Positions 1-8,093 of a DNA stretch of 64,000 nt are shown here, piece by piece (within the stretch, counting starts at the first letter, position 1; every line of letters starts with the position of its first letter). The notes beneath the pieces are model-generated. The model saw only the letters and a list, made by a program, of their open reading frames with translations. It was not told the origin of the DNA and searched no databases. Source of the stretch: [Bacillus] selenitireducens MLS10 (GTDB lineage Bacteria > Bacillota > Bacilli > Bacillales > Salisediminibacteriaceae); NCBI RefSeq assembly GCF_000093085.1, contig NC_014219.1, positions 310,001 through 374,000 on the forward strand, read 5' to 3'. The position numbers were made by a program, and so were the translations under genes.

Positions 1-57
1 ACCGAATCGCAACGTGTCTCTGATGAATGCGCGGATCTTTTGCAGGCGGGTTTTCAT
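1..57 (-). CDS. Possible 5' end of a minus-strand gene, cut by the window edge
   Basis: On the minus strand an open frame begins MKTRLQKIRAFIRD and runs off the window start. An AAGAAAGG-like ribosome binding site lies about 10 bases upstream of the ATG at 57. Two further in-frame ATGs (66, 63) sit closer to it. Only about 19 residues are visible, basic and without a recognisable domain, so no function can be given. It could be a chance frame. Confidence 0.3.
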   Translation of the reverse strand, partial: MKTRLQKIRAFIRDTLRFG

Positions 58-605
58 GATCATCATGCCTTTCTTAAATGTTTTGTATGTGACGCCAACG
101 AACGGCTGATTAGATGATGTAGGAACGGATGCAGCATCTGCTTGCGAGTGCCGTGTCCCGGGCACGGGTGGACAGGTGAATCGATGTTGCGAGTTTTCGT
201 AACAGCTTTCTCATGGGAATCAACTCCTTTGTCTGATTACCTTCAGTTTACGCCTGATCAGAGAAGAAAACGCCGGCCCCGGGGTGTGAATCATCTCGGC
301 CCCGAGGCTGAGTTTTGCGTGAAGAGGATTTTTGAAAGGAAAAAACAACCTTGTTCGGGTGACAGAAACAGATGATGAGCGGTTACGATTGACTCAAATT
401 GACGTAAAAAGAGGAGCGAGGGGTTTACATCAGACAAACATCCGGTATCATTAACAATGTTAAATATATATTTAACTTAATAAATTTAAAAAGGGGGTGC
501 AGCGGTCAATCTGTGCGTCTGACGAAAGAGAACAAGGCTTGGACAAGCAGCAGGACAAAGCAAAAGCGATCAGCGAAACCAAGACACATAAAGGAGACCG
601 ATACC
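58..605. other. Intergenic stretch with a promoter candidate and an AT-rich palindrome
   Basis: No convincing gene lies here. The reading frame at 142-375 has no ribosome binding site and no family signature. On the plus strand TTTACA (424-429), 16 bases, then TATCAT (446-451) is a plausible sigma-A promoter for the GDPD gene. Just downstream, 459-476 is a perfect 18-bp palindrome (GTTAAATATATATTTAAC) preceded by TTAACA at 451. The TTAACA-like repeats recall PhoP boxes, which would fit a phosphodiesterase gene, but the 11-base spacing of known PhoP boxes is not clearly met. Confidence 0.4.
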
Positions 606-1631
606 ATGACTATTAAACACATCTTTTCAGTCGCGGCACTTGCCGGACTTCTGACCGCCTGTGGCGCGGGCAACAACGAGCCGGCGGATATGGAAAACGC
701 AGAGAACGGGGAGAACGAAGTGAATCAGTCTGCCGATGAGGCTGCGAACAATGATGATCACGAAAACGAGGCGAACCAGGAGAATGAAGCGGACACGGCT
801 GACCGTGAAGACGTGAAAGTCATCGCGCATCGCGGGGCAAGCGGCCATGCGCCTGAATCCACGACTCATGCCATTGACAAGGCGATTGAGATGGATGCAG
901 ACTGGATTGAACTCGATATTCAAATCACGGCCGACGGTCATCTCGTCGCCTTCCACGACGATGAAATCAGCCGGACAACAGATGGCGAAGGGGAGATCGG
1001 AGATCATACCCTTGACGAACTGAAAGAGCTTGATCAGGGTTCATGGTTCAATGAAGAGTACCCGGATCGTGCCGATGAATCGTTCGAAGGGGCCGAGATC
1101 CTGACGCTCGAAGAAGTGTTTGAGATGTACGGGGAAGATGTGAATTATTATATCGAAACGAAGTCCACCTACCTGAATGAAGGCATGGAAGAGCCGATGG
1201 TCCAGATGATTGAGGACTTTGGCTACGAGGAAAATGTCATCATTCAGTCCTTCCACCAGGACAGCCTTCAGGAGATTGCGGCGATGAATAACGAAATTAC
1301 ACTCGTACAGCTCCTCTGGTGGGAAGTGGATGAAGAGACCGGCGAGATGACCGAGTGGCTCGACATCGTGCCGGCTCCTAAAGACATGACGGATGCGGAC
1401 TTTGAGGCGATTGCTGACTACGCGGACGGCGTTGGTCCCCACCTGACCTACTATGACGGCACGGAAGTCATCGATGAAGCGTTTGTCCAAACCCTCCGTG
1501 ACCATGATTTGATGGTGCATGTGTATACTGTTAATGAGGAAGACGAGATGGAGCGTCTGATTGACTGGGGCGTGACGGGACTGTTTACGGATTTCCCAGA
1601 TCGTCTGCAAGATGTACTCGATAACCGATAA
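606..1631 (+). CDS. Glycerophosphodiester phosphodiesterase lipoprotein (GDPD family)
   Basis: This protein is predicted to hydrolyse glycerophosphodiesters to glycerol-3-phosphate and an alcohol at the outer face of the membrane. The ATG at 606 was chosen because AAGGAGA lies 8 bases upstream and the product begins with a lipoprotein signal (lipobox LTAC, Cys at about residue 18). An acidic, Asn/Glu-rich linker follows to about residue 65. The GDPD barrel then shows HRGASGHAPEST, the ELDIQ metal-binding motif, and VAFHDDEISRTT with the catalytic His. A later E-T-K segment and a C-terminal FTDFPD motif are also typical. The mature protein is 341 residues before processing, the usual size. The acidity suits a salt-loving host. 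It stands alone between its own promoter region and a terminator. Confidence 0.9.
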   Translation: MTIKHIFSVAALAGLLTACGAGNNEPADMENAENGENEVNQSADEAANNDDHENEANQENEADTADREDVKVIAHRGASGHAPESTTHAIDKAIEMDADWIELDIQITADGHLVAFHDDEISRTTDGEGEIGDHTLDELKELDQGSWFNEEYPDRADESFEGAEILTLEEVFEMYGEDVNYYIETKSTYLNEGMEEPMVQMIEDFGYEENVIIQSFHQDSLQEIAAMNNEITLVQLLWWEVDEETGEMTEWLDIVPAPKDMTDADFEAIADYADGVGPHLTYYDGTEVIDEAFVQTLRDHDLMVHVYTVNEEDEMERLIDWGVTGLFTDFPDRLQDVLDNR

Positions 1632-1643
1632 ACGCTGATGCAG

Positions 1644-1687
1644 ACCCGGAGCAGCTTGCCTTATGAGGCATCTGTCCCGGGTTTTCT
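1644..1687 (+). terminator. Rho-independent terminator after the GDPD gene
   Basis: A nested stem (outer CCCGG/CCGGG, inner TGCCT/AGGCA) is followed by TTTTCTTT, 12 bases after the stop codon. Confidence 0.75.
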
Positions 1688-1740
1688 TTATGTCGAAGAA
1701 CGGGGAAAATGAAAAGAATCCAATTGATTTTCCAATTTTG

Positions 1741-1771
1741 AGAAACTTTTTCCTGATTCAACTCGTCTAAT
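1741..1771 (+). promoter_or_regulatory. Candidate ECF-sigma promoter (AGAAAC-N17-CGTCTAAT)
   Basis: AGAAAC at 1741-1746, 17 bases, then CGTCTAAT at 1764-1771, 25 bases before the lipoprotein start. The same -10 octamer with the same spacing (TGTAAG-N17-CGTCTAAT) precedes the ECF sigma gene at 18321. ECF factors of Bacilli commonly use GAAAC-type -35 and CGTC-type -10 elements. Control by the sigma factor in this window is an inference. Confidence 0.5.
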
Positions 1772-1796
1772 AGAGTGAAGAAAGCGGGTGATCGGT

Positions 1797-2165
1797 ATGA
1801 AACAAATTGTCATGCTTACAGCGCTGATGTTTTTAGGAGCGTGCGGCACCGAAGAGACAGGTGGTGCACCGGACGAAGACCAGGGCATGGAATATGGCCT
1901 GATTGGCGAAGTGATCGAACTTGAGCGTCATGAACGTGACGATCAGCTCGGCAGCATTCGGGTACAGGGCAATCACGAGGATGCCATGTATGACGACGGG
2001 GTCGTGACGATTACGACGGATACGGCCTTTGACCCGGATGCGTTCGGTGGCTTTGAGGCACTGGAGACGGGGATGGAAGTCGAAGTGGTCTTTGACGGGG
2101 CCGCGATGGAATCCCATCCGGTACAGGCGACGGCGGCACAGATTAACGTCCTGGATCAGGAATAG
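1797..2165 (+). CDS. Small acidic lipoprotein of unknown function
   Basis: A 122-residue protein with a short lipoprotein signal ending in LGAC (Cys at about residue 16). The rest is highly acidic and forms a single small beta-rich domain: the segment GLIGEVIELER resembles the first strand of small OB-like folds, and later TGMEVEVVFDG and a C-terminal AAQINVLDQE follow. DUF3221-like and YobA-like lipoproteins look similar in length and pattern, but I cannot confirm a family. The ATG at 1797 is preferred over the GTG at 1788 because it gives a compact signal peptide. A candidate ECF promoter lies directly upstream, suggesting membrane or envelope stress control. Confidence 0.7.
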   Translation: MKQIVMLTALMFLGACGTEETGGAPDEDQGMEYGLIGEVIELERHERDDQLGSIRVQGNHEDAMYDDGVVTITTDTAFDPDAFGGFEALETGMEVEVVFDGAAMESHPVQATAAQINVLDQE

Positions 2166-2281
2166 GTAAAAGGACTTGTTTGTCTAAATATGGAATAATC
2201 AGGATTTGAGTATGCATAGCGGGGGAATAGGAATCTCAGATTGAGGCAAGTCTGGCAGAACGAAATCGGAGGTGATGCGTC

Positions 2282-2530
2282 ATGACGATCAACGACGTGG
2301 CGATTACATATGAAGTGTGTGAACATGAGGGCTTTAAGTATGAGATGAATACGTACCATCTGAACCCGACGATTCCCCTTGATAAGCAGCTCAAGATCCT
2401 TGCAAGAAAAGACGTGGCTCCTGAGGTGGCAGTTGTGATGTGGGAAAACGGCAGGCAGGTGGAACGGACGTATTATTTTCCGCAGTATCAGTGCAGGTGT
2501 GAGGGGAATCATGAAGGAGGCACGACATGA
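2282..2530 (+). CDS. Conserved-looking 82-residue protein of unknown function
   Basis: The start is supported by a strong GGAGGTGAT site 5 bases upstream. The product is soluble, has no signal peptide, and carries cysteines near the N-terminus (YEVCEHEG) and a C-terminal CRC triplet. The sequence alternates charged and hydrophobic residues as in a small alpha/beta fold, and the tail is Gly-rich. The stop codon overlaps the start of the downstream hydrolase (ATGA), so the two are translationally coupled. I do not recognise the family. The cysteines could bind a metal, but this is not shown. Confidence 0.65.
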   Translation: MTINDVAITYEVCEHEGFKYEMNTYHLNPTIPLDKQLKILARKDVAPEVAVVMWENGRQVERTYYFPQYQCRCEGNHEGGTT

Positions 2531-3513
2531 ACGGAGTGGACAAGCAGGTTCCGCGGTGGAAGACGTGGCTGATCCGCTCAGGTCTTATACTGGCGGGTCT
2601 GCTGGTCGTTTTTATGATTCTGCCGTTTCTCATTCCGGTCTCTGAACAGGATGGCTTTGCTCAAGATACCCCTTTTGAAGACAGCGCATTTGCTGAAGTG
2701 GACGGGGTCTGGCTGCACTACCGGATTAGTGAACCCGAAGAGGCTGAAGAGGCGGAAACGGTGCTCTTCGTGCATGGACTCGGCGGCTCCACCTATTCCT
2801 GGCGCTATCAGGTTGAACCGTTTACCGAAGCGGGCTATCGCGTCATTCGGGTCGACTTACCGGTGTTTGGGTACAGTGACCGTCAAAGAGGGCTTGAACA
2901 TTCCATGGCAAACCGGAGTATGTGGCTTTGGGGGCTGTTGGACGAGTTGGAGACAGAAGAGGTTCACCTGGCAGGACACTCCATGGGCGGCGGGGTGATT
3001 ACGCAAATGGCGTTGGACGAACCGGAGCGGATCAGGTCGCTCATCTATGTGGCAGGCGCGGTCTACAATGAACCCCGTTCATCGTTTATCCTCGATTTCC
3101 CGCCCGTTCAACGGGGCATTGAAGTCATTGCACCCCGCATCGCCTTTACTGAAGCGCGGATCCGGGGGATTCTCGATTCTGCTTACGGCCAGCCTGTGAA
3201 TGATGAACTTGTCCATGCGTATCTGGATACGTTCAACGTGCAGGGAACGCCGGGGGCATGGGTTGATCTTCTCCGCTCGACGACGAGTGTGGATACGGAG
3301 CGGCTTCATGAACTCGGACACCCGGCACTCCTCCTGTGGGGCGAAGACGACAGCTGGGTGAGCGTGCAGGAAGGGGAAATGCTTCGGGATGCCCTTCCGA
3401 ACGCCTCGATGGCGGTGCTTGAAGGAAGCGGGCATATGCCGATGGAGACGGACTATCCGTGGTTTAATGATCATGTCATCGCGTTTCTTGATGAACTGGT
3501 AGTGGATGAATAA
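2527..3513 (+). CDS. Membrane-anchored alpha/beta hydrolase
   Basis: This is an alpha/beta-fold hydrolase of 328 residues with an N-terminal membrane anchor (about residues 14-36, ending LPFLIPV). The core shows the oxyanion motif HGLGGS (about 82-87), the nucleophile elbow GHSMGG (Ser about 152), an acidic residue in LLWGEDDSW, and the catalytic His in GSGHMP near the C-terminus, so the triad is complete. The substrate cannot be told from sequence; esterase, lipase and C-C hydrolase relatives all share these motifs. It is coupled to the 82-residue upstream gene by a 4-base overlap, and the pair ends at a shared terminator. The anchor suggests the catalytic domain acts on the outer membrane face. 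Confidence 0.8.
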   Translation: MNGVDKQVPRWKTWLIRSGLILAGLLVVFMILPFLIPVSEQDGFAQDTPFEDSAFAEVDGVWLHYRISEPEEAEEAETVLFVHGLGGSTYSWRYQVEPFTEAGYRVIRVDLPVFGYSDRQRGLEHSMANRSMWLWGLLDELETEEVHLAGHSMGGGVITQMALDEPERIRSLIYVAGAVYNEPRSSFILDFPPVQRGIEVIAPRIAFTEARIRGILDSAYGQPVNDELVHAYLDTFNVQGTPGAWVDLLRSTTSVDTERLHELGHPALLLWGEDDSWVSVQEGEMLRDALPNASMAVLEGSGHMPMETDYPWFNDHVIAFLDELVVDE

Positions 3514-3534
3514 AAGCGTGAACCGATCAAAGCG

Positions 3535-3566
3535 GACCCGGTCCTGTCAGTCAGGCCGGGTCTTTC
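3535..3566. terminator. Terminator hairpin between convergent genes
   Basis: GACCCGG.CCTG pairs with CAGG.CCGGGTC, then TCTTT on the plus strand. The 3' end of the minus-strand RibD-like gene overlaps the stem. Confidence 0.65.
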
Positions 3567-4089
3567 GCTTGTAATAAAGCTGAATAAACTGACCGTACCG
3601 TTCGGAATTGAGGAGCTCGAGTTCCTGATGACGGCTGTTGGTCAAAAACAGCGGTATTCCGTTTCCGAGAAGCACCGGTGCGATGGTGATGATGTACGAA
3701 TCAATCAATCCCGCTTCATACAGCGTCTTCACAAGTTCGCCGCCTCCGACAAGCCAGATTGTGCCGCCGTCAGATGCCTTCAGGCTGCGGACAAAGGAAA
3801 CAGGATCTTCATTGATCCAGTGAACGTCATCGTTTTCGGGGTGATGGTCCCTTGAGAAGACAAAAGCGGATTTCCCTTCATAGGGGAAGGCGGGAAGCGC
3901 CAATTGCCGGATCCAATCGTATGTCTTCCTGCCGAGCAGGACGGTATCGACGGTGCTGTAAAACTTCTCATAGCCGTTGTCGCCTTCTCCTTCGACCTGT
4001 TCGAGCCAATCAAGCGAGTGGTCGGATGTGGCGATGCAGCCGTCGAGGCTCATGGCGATAAAGAGGGTCACGTTTCTGGTTTGTGGCAT
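3547..4089 (-). CDS. Dihydrofolate reductase / RibD C-terminal fold protein
   Basis: A 180-residue protein of the RibD_C/DHFR-like family, related to Bacillus YyaP and YwjB. Visible family marks are the N-terminal FIAMSLDGCIA, the LLGRKTYDW segment that lines the NADPH site, and the WLVGGGELVKTL glycine motif that binds the dinucleotide. It is not fused to a deaminase domain and is not a complete RibD, so a role in riboflavin synthesis is unlikely. It is probably a stand-alone NADPH-dependent reductase of unknown substrate. An AAGGAGTCC site precedes the ATG at 4089. It is transcribed on its own after the terminator of the nrd operon. Confidence 0.8.
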   Translation of the reverse strand: MPQTRNVTLFIAMSLDGCIATSDHSLDWLEQVEGEGDNGYEKFYSTVDTVLLGRKTYDWIRQLALPAFPYEGKSAFVFSRDHHPENDDVHWINEDPVSFVRSLKASDGGTIWLVGGGELVKTLYEAGLIDSYIITIAPVLLGNGIPLFLTNSRHQELELLNSERYGQFIQLYYKRKTRPD

Positions 4090-4133
4090 GGGGCAGGACT
4101 CCTTTTTATAACGTTATCATGCCTTCAGTATGC

Positions 4134-4162
4134 AGAAAACCCGCCCTCTTCACAAGGGCGGG
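4134..4162 (-). terminator. Terminator at the end of the nrd operon
   Basis: On the minus strand CCCGCCCT, a short loop, AGGGCGGG, then TTTT. The stem contains the last codons of nrdG. Confidence 0.75.
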
Positions 4163-4641
4163 AACAAAACGTGCGGTTTTCTGAACGGTCCCGTGAGGAT
4201 CCGCTGGTTCGTGCTTCCGCGAAAAGCAGGGCCGGTGTCGGGGTTGTTTTGTTCATAAGGGCCGTCCACCAGCGTGTCGGTATTGACTAAAAGAAGATCC
4301 GTAGCCGGATCATCCCGATCCAAAAGCGCCTCAAGTGTCCAGCCGGTAAAGACCCAGACGTCTTTGCCGGCTTTTTGGCATGCTTTTGCGATCAACCCCG
4401 CCGCTTGTGCCTGTTCGAAAGGTTCACCACCGCTCAGCGTCACGTCACTGAGCGGGTTCTGAAGTAGCGTATCAATGATGGCAGAGACGGGTTGTTCCGA
4501 ACCGTTTTCACGGATCCAAGAGTCCGGATTGTGGCAACCGAGGCAGTGGTGCGGGCAACCGGCAAAGAAGACGACGCTCCTCAGTCCAGGTCCGTCAACG
4601 ACGGAATCGTGGCGGATATCCAAAACAAACGCCGTCGTCAT
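4150..4641 (-). CDS. nrdG: Anaerobic ribonucleotide reductase activating protein (radical SAM)
   Basis: NrdG uses a [4Fe-4S] cluster and S-adenosylmethionine to install the glycyl radical on NrdD. The 163-residue product has the radical SAM motif CPHHCLGC (CxxxCxxC) near residue 30, the SGGEPFEQ loop that contacts the methionine of SAM, and the usual NrdG length. It overlaps the nrdD stop by four bases (ATGA), so the two are translated together. It is the last gene of the five-gene nrd operon. The terminator stem runs into its final codons. Confidence 0.93.
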   Translation of the reverse strand: MTTAFVLDIRHDSVVDGPGLRSVVFFAGCPHHCLGCHNPDSWIRENGSEQPVSAIIDTLLQNPLSDVTLSGGEPFEQAQAAGLIAKACQKAGKDVWVFTGWTLEALLDRDDPATDLLLVNTDTLVDGPYEQNNPDTGPAFRGSTNQRILTGPFRKPHVLFPPL

Positions 4642-6530
4642 CGGTGCTTCACCCGGTCCTCTTCTTCGGCGGTCTTTGCCGGATTCCAGCGCGACATGCT
4701 GCCAACGAGGTAGCCGGTAATCCGGCGGATCCGCTCGATCTGATCCGGATTGTCATTGCCGCAAGATGGACATTCAGTGTCAATGGGTCCCGTGTGGCTG
4801 CAGGTGAGGCAGCGGTCCACGGGGTGATTGATGCTCCCGTAGCCCATGCCGGACCTTGCCATATGCTGCACGATCTGATCCATCGCCTTCAGATTACCGC
4901 TGACGTCCCCGTCCACTTCGATGTAGCTGATGTGCCCGGCATTGGTGAACGCATGATACGGGGCCTCGATCCGGATTTTCTCCGCAATGGTCGTCTGCGC
5001 GTAGACCGGGACATGAAAGGAATTGGTGTAATAAGCCCGGTCTGTGACGCCGGGGATAGTCCCGAACTGCTTTTGGTCGTGTTTGACAAAGCGTCCGCTC
5101 AAGCCTTCTGCCGGCGTACCGATCAGGGTGATGTTCATATCATGGGTGTCACTCGCTTCATCACAGAGGGTGCGAAGCCGGCGAACGATGGAGAGGCCAA
5201 GCGCCTCTGCCTTGTCACCTTCCCCGTGGTGGGACCCTGTCAGGGCGACGAGGGCTTCGGCGAGACCGATAAAACCGATGCTGAGCGTCCCGTGTTTGAG
5301 GACGTCTGCCAGACAAGCGCCGTTCTTGAGCGTGCCGCTCGTGTGCCAGAGTTCTTCACCGAAGAGAAACGAGAAAGACGCCGGTGGCTGGCTGCACTGG
5401 TAGCGGAAGCGTTCAAGGAGCTGGCGGATGACGAGATGAACGGTGTTGTCCAGACGATGAAAGAACGCCGTCGTGTCCGGACTCGTCAGCGCGAGGCGGA
5501 CAAGATTGATACTCGTAAACGACAAATTGCCGCGGCCGACGCTCTGGTCGTCGCCGTGCCGGTTTTGCATGACACGCGTCCGGCAGCCCATATAGGCGAC
5601 TTCCGTCTCGGGTCTTGCCTCATCAAGGGCGGAAGCGTTAAACGGCGCATCGAGAAAGCTGAAGTTCGGGAAGAGCCGCTTGCCGGTTGTCTTCAGGGCA
5701 AGCTGATACAGGTCTTCATTCGGATCACCCGGTTTTAAGTTCACGCCGGCTTTGAGTTTCATGATTTGAATCGGGAAAATCGGCGTCTCGCCGTTGCCGA
5801 GGCCCCTTAAAGTGGCATGCAGAAGATTACGGATGAGGAGCCGCCCTGCTTTTGACGTATCGGTACCGTAGTTGATGGACGTGAAAGGCACCTGTCCGCC
5901 GCTTCTCGAATGAAGGCTGTTCAGGTTATGGATGAACGCCTCGCAGGCCTGATAGACGTCCCGGTCGGTTTGCTGCCAGGCGCGGGCCTTTCGTTCGTCT
6001 TCGGTGAGATCGGGGCGCTCGTCACGAAGCCGGTTCAGGTGGCGTTCGTTTGTCTTTGTGACGTATGGCGCCAAGTCGTGATCAAAGGCCTGATAGCTCT
6101 GTCCGCCGTGCTGCTGGTTCTGGTTGCTCTGAAAGATGATCGCGGCAAGGGAAAGGGCCGTGGTGATCGACTGGGGCGGTCGGATGAAGCCGTGTCCGGT
6201 ATCAAAGCCTGTTGCAAGCAGTTTCCCCAGGGGAATCTGACAGCACGTCGTCGTGCCGGTGACGTAATAATCGAGGTCATGGATATGGATCAGATTGTCG
6301 TCAATGGCCCGGAGCGTCTCGTCACTGAGGAGATGTTCCCTTGCATAGGCTCTTGCAGCAATGCTGGCAAACCGGTTCATCATCCCGCTCGGTGAGGTGC
6401 TGTCGACGTTGGCGTTCTCTCTCGTCACAGCCGGGTCCTTGGAGCGGGTCACACGGTTAAGTTCGGTCATAATCGGGTCGTGGTGTGTATCCTGGTGAGG
6501 GGCTTTCGCAGATGTATACAGATCAGTCAT
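4638..6530 (-). CDS. nrdD: Anaerobic (class III) ribonucleoside-triphosphate reductase
   Basis: NrdD reduces ribonucleoside triphosphates to deoxy forms without oxygen by a glycyl-radical mechanism. The 630-residue protein has the glycyl-radical motif RITGY near the C-terminus, preceded by a four-cysteine zinc site (CLTC and CPSC). It is shorter than the roughly 710-residue enzymes that carry an N-terminal ATP-cone; here the N-terminus begins almost directly with the catalytic barrel, so allosteric activity control by ATP/dATP may be missing. The ATG at 6530 follows AAGGAGGG by 9 bases. It is co-transcribed with the class I enzyme, so both oxygen regimes are served by one transcript. Confidence 0.93.
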   Translation of the reverse strand: MTDLYTSAKAPHQDTHHDPIMTELNRVTRSKDPAVTRENANVDSTSPSGMMNRFASIAARAYAREHLLSDETLRAIDDNLIHIHDLDYYVTGTTTCCQIPLGKLLATGFDTGHGFIRPPQSITTALSLAAIIFQSNQNQQHGGQSYQAFDHDLAPYVTKTNERHLNRLRDERPDLTEDERKARAWQQTDRDVYQACEAFIHNLNSLHSRSGGQVPFTSINYGTDTSKAGRLLIRNLLHATLRGLGNGETPIFPIQIMKLKAGVNLKPGDPNEDLYQLALKTTGKRLFPNFSFLDAPFNASALDEARPETEVAYMGCRTRVMQNRHGDDQSVGRGNLSFTSINLVRLALTSPDTTAFFHRLDNTVHLVIRQLLERFRYQCSQPPASFSFLFGEELWHTSGTLKNGACLADVLKHGTLSIGFIGLAEALVALTGSHHGEGDKAEALGLSIVRRLRTLCDEASDTHDMNITLIGTPAEGLSGRFVKHDQKQFGTIPGVTDRAYYTNSFHVPVYAQTTIAEKIRIEAPYHAFTNAGHISYIEVDGDVSGNLKAMDQIVQHMARSGMGYGSINHPVDRCLTCSHTGPIDTECPSCGNDNPDQIERIRRITGYLVGSMSRWNPAKTAEEEDRVKHR

Positions 6531-6545
6531 GGATCATAGCCCTCC

Positions 6546-7022
6546 TTATGAATCATTGTCAGTTATGGGATCTGTGCCTGTGTGAAGCTGATGCAGAAAC
6601 GACCGGATGGCGTTTGTGTCACCGGCCTGTGGCATGAGTTCGATCTTGAGAGTTGCCAAGACGTCAACATGCTCACTGAGACGCGCGCTCAGTTCATCAA
6701 CGGCGCCGCAAAAAGACGGATAGAAACGGTCCCCTGTGCCGAACACGCCAACAGGGACATCTTGCTTCATGTGGGTGATGACGGCTTCAAGAACAGGAAG
6801 AAAACGTTCGGGGATCTGCCCGTCTCCCCAGCTGTATGTACCGATCATGAGAGACGTTGCTCCGTTCATGACCGTTTTGATATCATCCGGATGGGGATTG
6901 AGATGGACGGCAGGATCCGGATGTCCGGCGAGCTCGCGGATTTGTTCCGCGAGCGCAGCCGTATTCCCCGTTTGGCTGTAACAGAGAATGACAGGACGAC
7001 GATTACAGTTCGTCAAAGCCAT
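6546..7022 (-). CDS. Flavodoxin within the nrd operon
   Basis: A 158-residue flavodoxin. The FMN phosphate loop is YSQTGNT, the isoalloxazine loops are GTYSWGDG and FGTGDRFY, and the length is typical of short-chain flavodoxins. It is not NrdI, which is shorter and lacks these loops in this form. The start at 7022 lies inside the end of nrdB (20-base overlap) with only a weak ribosome binding site, so its translation probably depends on nrdB. Flavodoxin is the known electron donor for NrdG-type activases in E. coli, and reduced flavoproteins also maintain class I radical cofactors. Its position between the two systems fits either job; which one is an inference. Confidence 0.85.
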   Translation of the reverse strand: MALTNCNRRPVILCYSQTGNTAALAEQIRELAGHPDPAVHLNPHPDDIKTVMNGATSLMIGTYSWGDGQIPERFLPVLEAVITHMKQDVPVGVFGTGDRFYPSFCGAVDELSARLSEHVDVLATLKIELMPQAGDTNAIRSFLHQLHTGTDPITDNDS

Positions 7023-8046
7023 TGTCTGAGGTCACTTTCGTGTAGCTGCGTGATTTCTGCTCAAAGAAGTCTGATTTCGTCTGGTTCATCATCGTATCAC
7101 TGAAGACGTGAATCCACGGCATCGGGTTGTCCCGCTCCGGGAAGAGGTTCGAAAGCCCGAGCTGACGAAGCCGTTTGTTGACGAGGTATTCCACATAGCC
7201 GTTGAATTCGCCGAGGTCGATGCCGTCGATGTCTGCGAGGATGACGGCAGCCCATTCCTGTTCGAGCCCTGCGGCACTTGCCATCGCGTCATACACATAT
7301 TGCACATTCTCGCGGGTATTGAGTTCCGGGTGATCGGTCAGAAGAATGCGGACGAACTGGGACATGAAATACGCGTGCTGCATCTCGTCACGCTGGATAT
7401 AGCTGATCATCGTGCTCGTCTTCATCATCTTCTGCTGGCGGGCGAGGTGATAGAAGAAGGCGAATCCGGCATAGAAATAGACGCCTTCAAGGTTCAAAGA
7501 CTGCACCGCCAGTTCGAAGAGGTGCTGTGGAGACGGATGCTGTCGGAAGCGTTCATAGGCGCTCAGAATCACATCGTTGCGCCGCTGGATCAGTGGATCC
7601 TCTTTCGCTTCCTGAAAGCGCCGAGTCTGTTCCTGCTGGTTTACAAGCGAGCTGAGTACGTATGAATACGATTCGTTATGCACGGCCTCCTGTTGGGCAA
7701 CGATGGCGAAGATCGCTTTGAAGGAAGGATCGGTGACGTAGTCCATCACCTGGCTCATCGTTGGCGTCTGAAGGCTGTCGAGGGAGGCGAGCTGGGTGTT
7801 GATCCGCAGGAAGACGTCCTGCTCCGCCGGCGTCAGCTCAGCCCACTGCTTGATGTCATCTTGCATGTTGATCTCCTGGGCCTTCCAGAAGTTCGCGAGC
7901 AGGGTCTGATAGAGATCGTACATATGGGGATAGGCAATGTCGTTCCAGTTCAAAATCCCCGAGGCCTCACCCTGAATAAGCCCTGTCGAGCGGTTCGGAT
8001 GCGTGGGATTCAGAAGGGGAATGCGGATCATCGGTTCATGGATCAT
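7003..8046 (-). CDS. nrdB: Class I ribonucleoside-diphosphate reductase, beta subunit
   Basis: The beta subunit houses the dimetal centre and radical that starts nucleotide reduction in NrdA. The 347-residue ferritin-like protein keeps the metal ligands: an acidic residue in SLDSL, EAVHNE (E..H), the Glu in NLEGVYFY, and QRDEMQHAY (E..H). The start at 8046 is preferred over 8091 because AAGGAGTGAG lies 8 bases upstream and the extra 15 residues look unlike the family. The C-terminal tail that docks into the alpha subunit is present. It follows nrdA by 47 bases and overlaps the flavodoxin gene. Confidence 0.92.
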   Translation of the reverse strand: MIHEPMIRIPLLNPTHPNRSTGLIQGEASGILNWNDIAYPHMYDLYQTLLANFWKAQEINMQDDIKQWAELTPAEQDVFLRINTQLASLDSLQTPTMSQVMDYVTDPSFKAIFAIVAQQEAVHNESYSYVLSSLVNQQEQTRRFQEAKEDPLIQRRNDVILSAYERFRQHPSPQHLFELAVQSLNLEGVYFYAGFAFFYHLARQQKMMKTSTMISYIQRDEMQHAYFMSQFVRILLTDHPELNTRENVQYVYDAMASAAGLEQEWAAVILADIDGIDLGEFNGYVEYLVNKRLRQLGLSNLFPERDNPMPWIHVFSDTMMNQTKSDFFEQKSRSYTKVTSDNGFDEL

Positions 8047-8093
8047 GGTGTTTCTCACTCCTTGGTCATGGTTTGGCGTATCAATGAACACGT

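Noticed and set aside
142-375. Open frame of 77 codons on the plus strand
   Set aside because: No ribosome binding site, odd composition (Arg/Pro-rich), and no family signature.
4644-5738. Long plus-strand frame (364 codons) across nrdD
   Set aside because: It is the antisense shadow of nrdD, which has clear family motifs; GC-rich codon use opens such frames.
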